Position numbers and translations under genes: made by a program. The notes under the pieces are model-generated. The model searched no databases and was not told where the DNA came from. It saw nothing but the letters and a program-made list of their open reading frames with translations. A DNA stretch of 64,000 nt, from assembly GCA_963842455.1 (NCBI GenBank), contig CAWJHE010000011.1, forward strand, positions 113,002-177,001. The letters run 5' to 3'. The stretch's first letter is position 1, and each line of letters begins with the position of its first letter. Source of the DNA: CAWJHE01 sp963842455. GTDB lineage: Bacteria > Chloroflexota > Anaerolineae > Anaerolineales > UBA4823. Below are positions 1 through 9,406 of this stretch, piece by piece.

Positions 1-1208
1 TCGGCCTGGCATACAGGAATTTAGATAGCATGCCTGATGTAGAAAAACCTGCCAGCATTGAGCAATCACTGGTCTTCGTTGGCCTGATGGGAATGATTGA
101 TCCAGCCCGTCCAGAGGTCAAGCCAGCCGTGAAAATTGCCCAAGGCGCTGGTCTCAAAAGTGTAATGGTGACAGGCGATTACCGGGATACAGCCATGGCT
201 ATCGCCGAAGAGATTGGCATGCTTTCTCCAGGAGGTAAGGTTTTAACCGGAGCAGAGTTGGATAAGTTGAGCGATCAAGAGCTGGCCGAAGTTGTGGAAA
301 GCGTTGACGCTTACGCCAGAGTATCTCCCCAACACAAAGTCAAGATCGTTGAAGCCTTCAAAGCACGCGGTCATATCGTCGCCATGACCGGAGATGGCGT
401 CAATGATGCACCCGCCCTCAAGCGCGCCAATATCGGCGTCGCTATGGGGATTTCGGGCACAGATGTCACCAAAGAAACCGCGGATATGGTCCTCACGGAT
501 GACAACTATGCCAGCATCGTATCAGCCATCGAAGAAGGTCGCATTATCTATTCAAATATTCGAAAATTTGTGTTTTACCTGATCGCCTGTAATGTTGGGG
601 AAATCCTGATCATCTTCCTATCCATGTTGGGCGGCTTACCCATCCCTCTGAGACCCATACAGTTGTTATGGCTAAACCTGGTCACGGATGGCGCCCCCGC
701 ATTAGCTCTTGGGCTGGAAAAAGGCGAGCCGGGCATCATGAATCGTCCCCCACGCCCCACCAAAGAACCGGTCATCAACCGCGACATGCTTACCGGGATT
801 ATCACCGTTTCTCTGGCCGATACCATAGCAGTTCTAGGTTCATTTATCCTGGCGCTGAACCGCTTCCCTGAAAATTTGCTCATGGCGCAAACCATCGCCT
901 TCACCACCCTGGTTGGCTCTGAACTTCTGCGAGCTTACACGTCTCGTTCAGAATACAATTCGATTTTCAAGATTGGCATCTTTTCAAATAAGTGGATGGT
1001 CTATGCGACCGGTTTTTCAGCCATCTTGATGCTATTGGTCATCTATCTCCCCGTATTGCAGCCCTTCTTTGGCACACAACCATTAGCATGGATCGATTGG
1101 CTGATCATGCTGCCATTCATGCTGCTTGCGCCCGCCGTAGCAGAGCTGACCAAGTTTTATCTGAGACGCAAAAATAATTTTGCCTCACAGGTGATTGGAG
1201 AAGCATAA
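1..1208 (+). CDS. P-type cation-transporting ATPase, C-terminal part (5' end outside window)
   Basis: The reading frame is open from the first bases of the window, so the gene is cut at its 5' end; the ATG at 30 is internal. Visible parts are the end of the nucleotide/phosphorylation domain and the C-terminal membrane bundle. The motif MVTGD (about residue 46 counted from that ATG) and the hinge TGDGVNDAPALK (from residue 120) are hallmarks of P-type ATPases. The following NLVTDGAPALALG segment is typical of the type II (SERCA/PMCA-like) subfamily, which exports Ca2+ or other cations using ATP through an aspartyl-phosphate intermediate. The phosphorylated DKTG site lies upstream, outside the window. 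About six hydrophobic segments follow in the last 220 residues. Substrate ion cannot be fixed from this part. Confidence 0.93.
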   Translation, partial: GLAYRNLDSMPDVEKPASIEQSLVFVGLMGMIDPARPEVKPAVKIAQGAGLKSVMVTGDYRDTAMAIAEEIGMLSPGGKVLTGAELDKLSDQELAEVVESVDAYARVSPQHKVKIVEAFKARGHIVAMTGDGVNDAPALKRANIGVAMGISGTDVTKETADMVLTDDNYASIVSAIEEGRIIYSNIRKFVFYLIACNVGEILIIFLSMLGGLPIPLRPIQLLWLNLVTDGAPALALGLEKGEPGIMNRPPRPTKEPVINRDMLTGIITVSLADTIAVLGSFILALNRFPENLLMAQTIAFTTLVGSELLRAYTSRSEYNSIFKIGIFSNKWMVYATGFSAILMLLVIYLPVLQPFFGTQPLAWIDWLIMLPFMLLAPAVAELTKFYLRRKNNFASQVIGEA

Positions 1209-1218
1209 CCAAAACCAG

Positions 1219-1254
1219 AAAGAGCTGAACATCTTCGTGAAAGTTCAGCTCTTT
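1219..1254. terminator. Bidirectional intrinsic terminator
   Basis: A perfect 12-bp inverted repeat (AAAGAGCTGAAC at 1219-1230, partner at 1243-1254, 12-nt loop) is followed on the plus strand by TTTATTTTT. It sits between the ATPase gene and the converging small membrane-protein gene, whose last codons overlap the right arm, so it can stop transcription from both sides. Confidence 0.85.
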
Positions 1255-1643
1255 TTATTTTTCTTCCACTGTGAAATGAATTCGAAGATTATAATCAGAA
1301 TACCGGCAGCGCCAATCACAAGGGCAAATATTTGAACGGTGACATTCAACCAGATCAAGATGATGATATCGGATAGGGCGAGTAGAGACCAGCCAGCTGC
1401 CAGCCGCCATTTTTTCTGCAGAGCATTTGAAGCCGCAAAGCTAACCAAAATGAAGAGAATGCCAACAATCACCTGGGCCTGTGCATCTTCCCACAATAGG
1501 ATATCCAAGGCCCAGGCTCCAATCATCAGGATGCCAATTACCATGGGGACTAATGTCAGGGTTAAGAGCACGCTGACCCATAAGGCAGGCTTGTTTTCCA
1601 GGTTTTTTGATGCCGGATTGTTCTTGACAGGATGTTTAGCCAT
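1245..1643 (-). CDS. Small hydrophobic membrane protein, function unknown
   Basis: 132 aa. After a polar N-terminus (MAKHPVKNNP...) it has about four hydrophobic segments: roughly residues 22-48, 56-72, 79-98 and 104-123. It ends in a basic tail (QWKKNKKS), suggesting an inner-membrane protein with a cytoplasmic C-terminus. The start ATG is preceded by a good ribosome-binding site (TTGAGGAG, spacing about 7 nt). It is transcribed divergently from the radical SAM gene and converges on the ATPase gene with a shared terminator. I do not recognise the family. Confidence 0.7.
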   Translation of the reverse strand: MAKHPVKNNPASKNLENKPALWVSVLLTLTLVPMVIGILMIGAWALDILLWEDAQAQVIVGILFILVSFAASNALQKKWRLAAGWSLLALSDIIILIWLNVTVQIFALVIGAAGILIIIFEFISQWKKNKKS

Positions 1644-1741
1644 GCTGCACTCCTCAACTTGTTTTCAAATCATGAGTTTAAGTGTACTCGATTTCAAGGC
1701 TTCACGGAAGATATTCTTTCTGACTGTCGATCGAGGCTGCC

Positions 1742-2834
1742 ATGCTCACTAAAATTCGATCCGCCCTTCAGCTCCAACAAATCTCGGAGCTTTCATCTCT
1801 TTCAAATTGAGCCTTCATTACTGTGCAATATTCGCTGTGTGATGTGCCCCTGGATTGAACACCGGGCGGCCTCCGGCGGACACATGTCCTGGGAGACATT
1901 CTCGAAAATTGCGGAAAACCTGCATCTGGCGCAAGAAGTCGATTTAACAGGCGGAGGCGAACCATTATGCAACCAGCAAATTTCAGATATGGTCAAGACG
2001 GTCAAAGCTGCTGGTTGTCGAGTCGGCTTCAGCACCAACGGATCGCTGCTAACGAAAGCATTGGCTGAAGAACTGACCAGGCTGGGCTTAGATTGGATCT
2101 CATTTTCGGTAGATGCTGCGAATGCCAACACGTATGAAGCCATTCGGCGGGGCGCCAGTTTCGAAAAGGTGATTACGAATATTGATGCTCTAAACCAAAT
2201 CAAACGTACGCTCAAAAGCCAGACACCTAAAATGATGTTGGTTTTTGTCATTATGAGCGGTGAGGTCGAAAATTATGCGCAATTACCTGCATACATCGAA
2301 TTAGCCCACCGTCTCGGGGTTGAACATGTGATCGCCAAAAACCTGGATGTGATCCTTAAGGATGGGGATGATCAGCGCCGGCTATTTACACACAATGGTC
2401 AGGCCTTTTCCCCACTGCAAGAGGTTTTAGATGAAGCTGAACGACGGGCTCTGCATTGGGGGATTAAATTCCGCCGTTATTCGGTTCACCCCAGTGAGCA
2501 AATCACCTGCGAACAAAATCCCACCCAAAACCTGTTTTTTAGCTGGGATGGATCGGTTTCTCCCTGCATTACCCTATCCTACACGGAAAGCAGGATATTC
2601 AACGGTGAGCGCATCCAGGTCCCAAGTCAACGCTTTGGAAACATCAATCAACAAAGCTTTTCCGAAATCTGGAATAATCCCGATTATCTCGCTTTCCGCC
2701 AGGCTTACGCAGATCGCATCCGCCGCCACAACCAGGATTTTTTAGATTCTTTACTTGGCGGGGAGATTAGTAACGAAGAAATTCCCGAAGCGCCTCAGGT
2801 ATGCAAATCCTGTTATTTTCTTTATGGAATATAA
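1742..2834 (+). CDS. Radical SAM/SPASM-like protein (probable 1-nt frameshift near 1790)
   Basis: The core is a radical SAM enzyme: CNIRCVMC supplies the CxxxCxxC ligands of the [4Fe-4S] cluster that cleaves S-adenosylmethionine, followed by the glycine-rich DLTGGGEPL strand and the STNGSLL motif. Further C-terminal cysteines (CEQ..., CITL, CKSCYF) suggest an auxiliary SPASM-type cluster. The continuous frame opens at ATG 1632, but its first ~50 residues are unlike the family and overlap the divergent gene. ATG 1742 has a ribosome-binding site (GAGG, 5-nt spacing) and begins MLTKIRSALQLQQIS. Removing one G near 1785-1790 joins it to the FHLFQIEPSLLCNIRC frame. I therefore infer a start at 1742 with a single extra base. 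The substrate is unknown; neighbours do not reveal a peptide or cofactor target. Confidence 0.75.
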
Positions 2835-2894
2835 TTTCGCATGATGTAAGAGTCTCCAGCTCATCCAGAATCGAGACGAAGGAAAAGATCAGCC

Positions 2895-3788
2895 ATGTTC
2901 ACGCCACTTGGAACTGTCCTTAAAGGAAATCAATCTGAATACACCCTGATCAAGGAGATCGCTCGCGGCGGCATGGGAGCCGTTTACCTGGCCGAAGACC
3001 CAGGCAACCACCGCATCGTCGCTGTAAAGGAAGCCTGCCTGGATCCGGCTGCCTGTGAAGGAAAGCTGATTGAAATTCGCAAACGTTTGTTGCATGAAAT
3101 GGAAGTACTCAAACCGCTAAACCATCCTAACATCCCTAAGATATTTGACCAATTCTCCAGTGAAAATAACGCCTTTATGGTCATGGAGTATATTGAAGGC
3201 TCCACCTTATTGAAAATCCACCGGGAGAGCCAGAGAAAAAAACAATTAATCGAGGAGAGCCGGGTTTTGGGCTGGGCAATCCAAATTCTAGACACCCTTA
3301 CCTATTTGCACGAACAAGAAAAACCCATTATCCATCGGGATATCAAACCAGAAAATCTAATCTTAACCCTGGATGGCCGGATCATGGTGATTGATTTCGG
3401 ATTGATGAAACAAATCGAACGAGAGCTTGAGATGAGTGGGCCATTGATCAAAGCGGTTGGGACGGTGGAGTTCGCCCCACCCGAGCAATACGCAGACAGC
3501 GGAGTAAGCACAGATGCTAGAAGCGATATCTACAGCCTGGGAGCTACCCTGTTTTACCTTTTATCCAGTGAATTGCCTCCCCGCGCTGTGGATCGCATGC
3601 TGCCTGCATCGATCAATATTCACACTGCCCTGCCATCCTTGCAGAAATTCAACCCCAGCGTTTCAAAAATAACCCAGGCGGTTATTGAAAAAGCCATGCA
3701 GATTGATCCGGAAGAGAGATTTCAGCATGCCAGGCAAATGCGGGAAGCCCTGGCGCCGCGTAAACGCTTCATCACGCTGCCCTTCTAG
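2895..3788 (+). CDS. Serine/threonine protein kinase (Hanks type, soluble)
   Basis: 297 aa, essentially one kinase domain with no membrane segment. Visible motifs in order: glycine loop ARGGMGAVY (residues 23-31), ATP-binding Lys45 in VAVKE, catalytic loop HRDIKPENL (Asp149), the metal-binding DFG (167-169), and the TVEFAPPEQY activation/P+1 segment. All catalytic residues are present, so it should be active. It lacks the PASTA or other sensory domain and the membrane anchor common in bacterial kinases of this class. The HEAT-like gene follows 9 nt downstream and is probably co-transcribed; it could be a regulator or substrate, which is inference. ATG at 2895 is preceded by a GAAGGAAAAG stretch. 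Confidence 0.93.
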   Translation: MFTPLGTVLKGNQSEYTLIKEIARGGMGAVYLAEDPGNHRIVAVKEACLDPAACEGKLIEIRKRLLHEMEVLKPLNHPNIPKIFDQFSSENNAFMVMEYIEGSTLLKIHRESQRKKQLIEESRVLGWAIQILDTLTYLHEQEKPIIHRDIKPENLILTLDGRIMVIDFGLMKQIERELEMSGPLIKAVGTVEFAPPEQYADSGVSTDARSDIYSLGATLFYLLSSELPPRAVDRMLPASINIHTALPSLQKFNPSVSKITQAVIEKAMQIDPEERFQHARQMREALAPRKRFITLPF

Positions 3789-3797
3789 AAATCCATC

Positions 3798-4458
3798 ATG
3801 AATGCAGTTATACGGCAAATCCGCGGCTGCCTGGTCCATCAGAATCACTCCCAAATCCTCAGCCTGGCAACACACAACAAACGCATCTTGAGTTACTTAA
3901 CTGCCTTAACTTATGATCCACAGGCTCTGATTGCCTGGCGAGCGGTGAGCGCTTTGGGACTGGCAGCAGGTGTGATAGCTGACCGCGATCCAGAATATGT
4001 GCGGGTGCATCTGCGCCGTCTGATGTGGTTGTTAAGTGACGAATCAGGAGGCATTGGCTGGAAAGCGCCAGAGGCCATGGGGGAAATGATTCGCTCCCGC
4101 CCTCACCTCTTTAACGAATTTATCCCCATTCTCATTGCGGTTTTGGATATGGAACCAGAAGATGTTCCCTCGTTTCGCGACAGGCACATTATGGGCGCTG
4201 GACAGGCTGGCTCAAATCGTTCCCGAGAGAATATCACCGGCCGCCCATCTAATCTTACCCTGCTTGCACGATCCAGATGCCCAAGTTCGCGGGCTGGCGC
4301 TTTTGTGTCTTTCCCAGATTAAGCATCCAGTATCGCCACAAGATTTGGAAATGCTTTTGCAAGAAAACAAACCCGTCCTTTTTTACCAGGACGGGCAGAT
4401 GATGGAATTGAATATTGCTCAACTATGTGCTCAGGTTACTCAAAACCTGGCGCAATAA
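3798..4458 (+). CDS. HEAT-repeat-like (DVU0298-type) protein, frameshifted near 4190
   Basis: About 220 aa if one extra base is removed near position 4190 (FRDR in the first frame continues as TLWALDRLAQIVPE in the other). The protein is all-helical in character. The segment WRAVSALGLAAGVIADRDPE followed by RRLMWLLSDESGG and IGWKAPEAMGEMI matches what I recall of the DVU0298/HEAT-like family, which forms armadillo-like scaffolds; no catalytic motif is visible. The second half (LHDPDAQVRGLALLCLSQI) is another HEAT-like repeat. It lies 9 nt after the Ser/Thr kinase gene, so a scaffold or target role for the kinase is plausible but unproven. Confidence 0.7.
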
Positions 4459-4515
4459 CACCTTGCCCCCGAGTGTCGTTGAACTGATTAACTTAGCTAA
4501 TCATTTACGACGAAG

Positions 4516-4893
4516 TTATTGGCGTGATTTCAACAAATCGCGAATTTCTGCCAGTAACTTTTCTTCTGCACTGGGCTCGGGCGGGGGAGCTGGGGCAGCC
4601 TCTTCCTTTTTCTGGAATTGGTTGAAAGCCTTGACCACCAGGAAAATGACGAAAGCAATAATCAGAAAATTGACCAAAGCCTGAATAAAATTGCCGTACA
4701 GCAATTCTGCTTCGCCAACGGTAAGCTTTAAGCTAGTGAAATCAATGCCCCCAATGATCATGCCAACCAGCGGCATAATCAAATCATTGACGAGCGACGT
4801 GACGATGGCGCCAAAAGCTCCGCCGATAATCACAGCGACTGCCAAGTCGAGAACGTTCCCTTTTTGGATGAACTTGATAAATTCCTTAATCAT
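4516..4893 (-). CDS. mscL: Large-conductance mechanosensitive channel MscL
   Basis: 125 aa, close to the usual MscL length. The N-terminal amphipathic helix and first pore-lining helix are classic (MIKEFIKFIQKGNVLDLAVAV, then IIGGAFGAIVTSLVNDLIMP). A second transmembrane helix (about residues 70-95) and a charged C-terminal bundle (EEKLLAEIRDLLK) follow. The homopentamer opens under membrane tension to release solutes during hypo-osmotic shock. A strong ribosome-binding site (AGGAGGG, spacing about 6 nt) precedes the ATG. It is a single-gene unit facing the kinase genes. Confidence 0.97.
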   Translation of the reverse strand: MIKEFIKFIQKGNVLDLAVAVIIGGAFGAIVTSLVNDLIMPLVGMIIGGIDFTSLKLTVGEAELLYGNFIQALVNFLIIAFVIFLVVKAFNQFQKKEEAAPAPPPEPSAEEKLLAEIRDLLKSRQ

Positions 4894-5060
4894 TTCTACC
4901 CTCCTGTATTTGAATAGTTTACCTTTGCCTGATCATACCACGTTCAAAGTCTTAAATAAATGGGAATTTTGGATCAAATGGGATGCATTTCATTATAGGC
5001 TTATCGCACCTCATCGGCCACGCAAAATGATCTATGCTTAAGACTTTCAATAAATGAAAG

Positions 5061-5131
5061 CTCTCGTTCTCTGCGAGAGATCAGATTGCTTCACAAAGAT
5101 CGTTCGCAATGACAGTCTTTGCGAGAGATCA
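5061..5131. repeat. Small degenerate palindromic repeat in the mscL-rpe intergenic region
   Basis: The 272-bp gap between mscL and rpe has no plausible gene. It contains a short hairpin (CTCTCG at 5061-5066 pairing with CGAGAG at 5074-5079) and an 11-nt direct repeat GCGAGAGATCA at 5073-5083 and 5121-5131. In between is CGTTCGCAATGACA, the reverse complement of TGTCATTGCGAACG. This resembles the TCATTGCGAG...GAAGCAATCTC type of dispersed palindromic element seen in many environmental genomes. Only this one copy is in the window, so dispersal cannot be shown. Confidence 0.4.
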
Positions 5132-5165
5132 AAAAAGATTACTAGCGAAGTGTCTTATTACCCAG

Positions 5166-5849
5166 TCAAATCATGGGATATGCGGCTCGCCGGAGTGCGG
5201 AGATGTTAGCTGATACTGTTGCATTCTCATTAAAGATCGCCGATCCAGCCACCAGGATCGTTGCCCCTGCAGCAACTACCTGGCTGGCATTGTTTTCTTT
5301 AATACCCCCATCAACTTCTAATTCAACATTTCCTAAGCCGCGCATTTTGAGCATCTTGCTAAGCCTTTGAATGCGCTCCAGGCTGTGCGGGATAAAAGCC
5401 TGGCCGCCAAAACCAGGATTCACAGACATTATTAAAACCAGGTCCACCTCGAACAGGATATCTTCCAACGCGGTTAAGGGGGTGGCAGGATTTAGAGTGA
5501 CGCCAGCTCTAATTCCCAATTCTTTGATCTGCTGGATGGTGCGGTGCAAATGCGGACAGGTTTCGACATGCACAGTCAGCAAATCTGCACCCGCTTTGGC
5601 AAAATCCGGGATTAAACGTTCTGGCTGTTCAATCATTAAGTGCACATCAACCAGAGCATCGCTGTGCCTCACGACCTTTTTCACCGCCTCCACAACCAAT
5701 GGGCCAACTGTCAGGTTAGGAACAAAATGGCCATCCATCACATCCACATGAATAACCTCTGCACCAGCTTCCACAGCTTCTTTTACTTGCTTTCCCAGCC
5801 TGGAGAAATCTGCGGAAAGGATTGAGGGGGCAATCTTCACTCGATTCAT
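5166..5849 (-). CDS. rpe: Ribulose-phosphate 3-epimerase
   Basis: 227 aa, normal length for the family. A TIM-barrel enzyme interconverting D-ribulose-5-phosphate and D-xylulose-5-phosphate. Diagnostic segments are IAPSILSADFSRLG at the N-terminus, VIHVDVMDGHFVPN (metal-binding His and catalytic Asp), DVHLMIEQPERLI, LIMSVNPGFGGQ (phosphate loop) and LEVDGGIKENN with the second catalytic Asp. The start overlaps the stop of rpiA by 4 nt (ATGA), so the two are translationally coupled and jointly provide the non-oxidative pentose-phosphate isomerisation steps. Confidence 0.97.
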   Translation of the reverse strand: MNRVKIAPSILSADFSRLGKQVKEAVEAGAEVIHVDVMDGHFVPNLTVGPLVVEAVKKVVRHSDALVDVHLMIEQPERLIPDFAKAGADLLTVHVETCPHLHRTIQQIKELGIRAGVTLNPATPLTALEDILFEVDLVLIMSVNPGFGGQAFIPHSLERIQRLSKMLKMRGLGNVELEVDGGIKENNASQVVAAGATILVAGSAIFNENATVSANISALRRAAYPMI

Positions 5850-6544
5850 ACGCGCTCCAATAACTCAATGCCATGATGGCCTGCAACAATAACCTTGCTA
5901 GCCATATTCAAGAAGAGACCATGCTCAATCACCCCAGGTCTATCCGAAAGAATTCGAGCTAACTGAGCAGGATCTTCGATCCCTTGCCTGAACCAGCAGC
6001 GTGCCAGGTAGTTTCCATTATCTGTAACGGCTGGTGTACCGTCATCCTGCAACCATAATTCAGCCTCGCAGCCTAAACTACTCAACCAGCGGACCGTAGC
6101 TGCTGCCTCAAATGGTGTGATTTCGACCGGCAGAGGTACCTTTTCGCCCAGGCGTGATACCAGCTTGGCTTCATCCACCACAATAATCAGGCGCTCAGCA
6201 TGAATCTCTACCATTTTTTCGCGTAATAACGCCTTACCTAAACCCTTGATCAAGTTCAACTCAGGGTCTACTTCATCAGCCCCATCCACCGCCAGGTCAA
6301 GATGCGGGTGTTCGCTCAAGCGGATGACCGGTATACCTAGCCGGCGCGCCTGGTTCTCGGTCGCTTGCGAGGTCGGGACGCCGGAAACATCAGCAAGCTC
6401 ACCATTCTGCAGCGCTTCACCCAAGTAGTTAATGAAATGAGCCGTAGTACGGCCAGTTCCAAGACCCAGCAACATACCACTTTTTACATCTTCAAGAGCT
6501 TTTTGGGCAGCCAATTTTCTGAGATCATCCAGGTAATTTTCCAT
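5846..6544 (-). CDS. rpiA: Ribose-5-phosphate isomerase A
   Basis: 232 aa. Converts ribose-5-phosphate to ribulose-5-phosphate. Visible motifs: GLGTGRTTAHFI (substrate-binding loop; the usual form is GxGTGST, so the Ser-to-Arg exchange is a variation), DLAVDGADEVDPELNLIKG and GKALLREKMVE containing the catalytic acidic/lysine residues. It is first in an rpiA-rpe operon with a 4-nt overlap. The upstream 285-bp A/T-rich gap is shared divergently with the C25 peptidase gene and presumably holds promoters for both; I see no riboswitch or other structured element there. Confidence 0.95.
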   Translation of the reverse strand: MENYLDDLRKLAAQKALEDVKSGMLLGLGTGRTTAHFINYLGEALQNGELADVSGVPTSQATENQARRLGIPVIRLSEHPHLDLAVDGADEVDPELNLIKGLGKALLREKMVEIHAERLIIVVDEAKLVSRLGEKVPLPVEITPFEAAATVRWLSSLGCEAELWLQDDGTPAVTDNGNYLARCWFRQGIEDPAQLARILSDRPGVIEHGLFLNMASKVIVAGHHGIELLERV

Positions 6545-6829
6545 ACCTTATTGTACTACGGGCCTCAAAATCCAGAGCACAATCAGGCCATGACCTCGAT
6601 ATTCAACCATTCAACGCCTCAATCTCCGCTTGCATGTCTGTAAGTAAGTAACGAGCAGTATGTCTATACACCTTACAAAAATTCAAACCCCGTAAACGCA
6701 TAATAAAATATAATCTTTTTATATTCAGCAATATGATTTGCATTATACATTAAATGTTTTGATGGTATAGCAATAGATACATTTAATATTGCGAAATTTA
6801 GCGATCTCAATCGAGAAAAGAGGAAACAC

Positions 6830-8998
6830 ATGAATCATCGCATGTTGCGTACACACAGCCCGGTCAAGAAATTTCGGCTTTTGATCATCACGCTGTTGGC
6901 AATGACATCCATTTTTTCTGGACCAGCGGCGCCTGCCATGGCTGCGAAACCAACCAAAACCCCCGTATCTATCCCGGCTGTTTCTATCAATTATCAAATC
7001 CATGTCAACCAGGACGGGATGTACCGGGTAGCTTATGAAGACCTGAAGGCAGCTGGGTTGGATTTAGCAGGCATCAGACCTGCGGATATTGCCCTGACAA
7101 AACTAGGCGCCTCTGTTCCCATCAATGTCAGCAGTGATCGCACCTTGGGTCCAGGGTCTTATTTAGAATTCTACGGACAAGCTCTGGATACTATATATAC
7201 GGATACAAACATCTATCAAATACAAATCAATCGAAGATTAGCCAGCCGGATCAGCAAAGTTGATGCCACGCCAGACAACGAGGCGCCAACCACCTATTAC
7301 CTGGAGAGTCTGCGTTACGATCCAAATCTTGCATATAACGTGGCCTCTCCCACCGATGATCCCTGGTATTATGCCACCATGCTTACCAACACAACTGCAA
7401 AGAGCTGGAATTATTCGATTGAATTCGACCAGTTTCAACCCGGGGTTGCCCCAGTATCTTTGTCGGTAGATGTCTATGGAGGAAACGATGCATTCCAAAG
7501 ACCCGATCATCATGTACAGATCCAGTTGAATAACCAAACGATCGCTGACTTAACCTTTGATGGCATCACTGCGCAAACCCTGGTTGCCAACGATGTGCCC
7601 GCACTTCCCAGCGTCAACACCTTGACCATTACGCTTCCTGGAGATACTGGCGCCAGCAGCGATTCCATATTCTTAGAGGGTTATTCTATCTCCTACCCAC
7701 GATCTCTGGTTGCAAAACAAGGACGACTGGAGTTCAACGCCTCTGGCAAGGTTCTAAAAGTTGGTGGTTTGGATTCACCCAATGCAATCGTATACCGCCT
7801 GGAAGAAGGCTTACCAGTACTTCTAAGCGGTGTGACAATCATCGATGAAGGAGATACATATTCCGCCGCATTCGCCGGAACATCCAACCCAGCCAAGTAC
7901 TGGGTCTCTACTGATACTGGTTTACTGCGAGCCAAAATCATTCCAGGTAGACCGCAGGCAGATATCAGCAACGGCATCGCCGACTATCTCATGATCTCCC
8001 ATCCAGAATTCATCTCAGGACTCGATCCTTTGGTGCAAGCTCGCACGTTGCAAGGATATACGGTGCGGGTTGTCAATGTGGAAGATATCTATGCTCAATA
8101 CAGTCATAGCATTTTCGATCCGCAAGCTATTAAGGATTATATTTACCATGCTTACCACAACATGGGCACGCGCTATGTCCTGCTGGTAGGGGGCGATACG
8201 TATGATTACCGCAATTACCTGGGTTTGGGAGCAAGGAGTTTCATACCTACTTTTTATACTGCGGTGGACCGCACAGCGATGTACTCTCCGGTGGACCCCC
8301 TGTACGCTGACATCAATGACGATCGAGTACCCGACCTGGCACTGGGTCGCTTCCCGGTGCGCGACCTGGAGCAGCTCAACGCTATCATTGCCAAGACCCT
8401 GGCATTCCAGAACGACGCTTATCCTTACACATCGATCTTCTCCTCCGATTTATATTTTTCTAAGTACTCGGATGCCTGGGCTACCCTGCTACCAGAAGGT
8501 TGGAGCAAACAATTCGCCAATCTGGACCAGCTGCCCACCGATACAGCCAAAACTGTCCTCGTAGACAATATGAATATGGGTACAGCCCTGGTCAACTATT
8601 TTGGCCATTCAACCACCACCACCTGGACATCCAGGGGCTTGTTCTCCGTAAACGACGTACCAGTGCTCAACAACCAGGGCAAACCCTTCATTGTCGCCCA
8701 ATACGGCTGCTGGAACACTTATTTCGTGAACCCGCTCCAGGATTCGCTGGGACAGCAGTTCTTATTTGCTGATGATCGCGGCGCCGCAGCGGTGTTGGGG
8801 TCTTCAACCAATAATTATCTGGATTCACAAAACTACCTGGGACAATACCTCACCCCCAACCTGGCATCTCCAGGTATGACGATTGGTCAAGCGCTCCTTT
8901 CCGCAAAGCAAAACATGGCAGCTGCGCTCCCTTACCGCGCTGAAATCCATTTGGGTTGGACCATTCTGGGCGATCCTACCATTATCTTGACTCCATAA
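6830..8998 (+). CDS. Secreted C25 (gingipain-like) cysteine peptidase
   Basis: 722 aa with an N-terminal signal peptide (basic start, hydrophobic core LLIITLLAMTSIF, cleavage near AMA-AKP). The first third is a beta-rich prodomain (HVNQDGMYRVAYEDL...EFYGQALDT). The C-terminal half is the C25 catalytic fold: VLLVGGDTYDY, the catalytic His593 in NYFGHSTTTTW and the nucleophile Cys627 in AQYGCWNTYF, ending in GWTILGDPT as usual for the domain. Predicted to cut proteins outside the cell. There is no type IX secretion C-terminal domain and no C-terminal anchor. It is a full-length paralogue of the C-terminal half of the gene at 22176. A ribosome-binding site (AAGAGGA, about 6 nt) supports ATG 6830. 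Confidence 0.88.
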   Translation: MNHRMLRTHSPVKKFRLLIITLLAMTSIFSGPAAPAMAAKPTKTPVSIPAVSINYQIHVNQDGMYRVAYEDLKAAGLDLAGIRPADIALTKLGASVPINVSSDRTLGPGSYLEFYGQALDTIYTDTNIYQIQINRRLASRISKVDATPDNEAPTTYYLESLRYDPNLAYNVASPTDDPWYYATMLTNTTAKSWNYSIEFDQFQPGVAPVSLSVDVYGGNDAFQRPDHHVQIQLNNQTIADLTFDGITAQTLVANDVPALPSVNTLTITLPGDTGASSDSIFLEGYSISYPRSLVAKQGRLEFNASGKVLKVGGLDSPNAIVYRLEEGLPVLLSGVTIIDEGDTYSAAFAGTSNPAKYWVSTDTGLLRAKIIPGRPQADISNGIADYLMISHPEFISGLDPLVQARTLQGYTVRVVNVEDIYAQYSHSIFDPQAIKDYIYHAYHNMGTRYVLLVGGDTYDYRNYLGLGARSFIPTFYTAVDRTAMYSPVDPLYADINDDRVPDLALGRFPVRDLEQLNAIIAKTLAFQNDAYPYTSIFSSDLYFSKYSDAWATLLPEGWSKQFANLDQLPTDTAKTVLVDNMNMGTALVNYFGHSTTTTWTSRGLFSVNDVPVLNNQGKPFIVAQYGCWNTYFVNPLQDSLGQQFLFADDRGAAAVLGSSTNNYLDSQNYLGQYLTPNLASPGMTIGQALLSAKQNMAAALPYRAEIHLGWTILGDPTIILTP

Positions 8999-9053
8999 TC
9001 AGTTCATCAGCCAAACCGGCACAATTGTGCTGGAAAATCAAACACAACTTCAC

Positions 9054-9083
9054 AAAACCGCCTGCTAAAAGATAGGCGGTTTT
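9054..9083 (+). terminator. Intrinsic terminator after the first C25 peptidase
   Basis: A perfect 10-bp stem (AAAACCGCCT at 9054-9063, AGGCGGTTTT at 9074-9083) with a 10-nt loop and T-rich 3' side, about 55 nt after the stop codon. Confidence 0.85.
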
Positions 9084-9248
9084 ATCTATTAAAGATGGTG
9101 CAGGTATCTGTTTACAAAGCCTCTATCCCCAAGTAAGATATAAACAGTTCAGGTTCCTACAGACCAGTTTTTCTGAGAGAGCCTGTTTAAGATGGCAAAG
9201 AAAGAGCAAAGGAAAATGTAATTAGCGAGAAGATTATATTAAAAGCCT

Positions 9249-9276
9249 TTCATAATAGCGTAAAATTGATTATAAT
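9249..9276 (+). promoter_or_regulatory. Sigma70-like promoter of the first riboswitch leader
   Basis: TTCATA (9249-9254), 16-nt spacer, TATAAT (9271-9276). The same arrangement recurs ahead of the second riboswitch with a better -35 box, which supports the call. Transcription would start about 45 nt before the aptamer. Confidence 0.65.
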
Positions 9277-9324
9277 AAAATAGTACTATAGTAGGATATC
9301 GTTGGGCGTGACGATCATGCTACT

Positions 9325-9406
9325 CTCGAAAAAGGCAAACCCATCGTGAGGTGGGGACGCAAAACCCAGGATCTGAAAATCTCAGACAGCCAGGTTGCCG
9401 AAGGGG
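9325..9406 (+). ncRNA. c-di-GMP-I (GEMM-I) riboswitch 1
   Basis: The conserved GEMM-I features are present in order: GGCAAACC, a stem capped by a GNRA tetraloop (CCATC-GTGA-GGTGG), GGGACGCAAAACC, a second variable hairpin (ATCTGAAAATCTCAGA region), and the closing AGCCAGGTTGCCGAAGG. These aptamers bind cyclic di-GMP, or cGAMP in the GEMM-Ib variant; which one cannot be told here. The aptamer lies about 240 nt upstream of the surface-protein gene at 9649, with no coding region between. No obvious intrinsic terminator is visible in that leader, so the mode of control is unclear. Confidence 0.87.
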
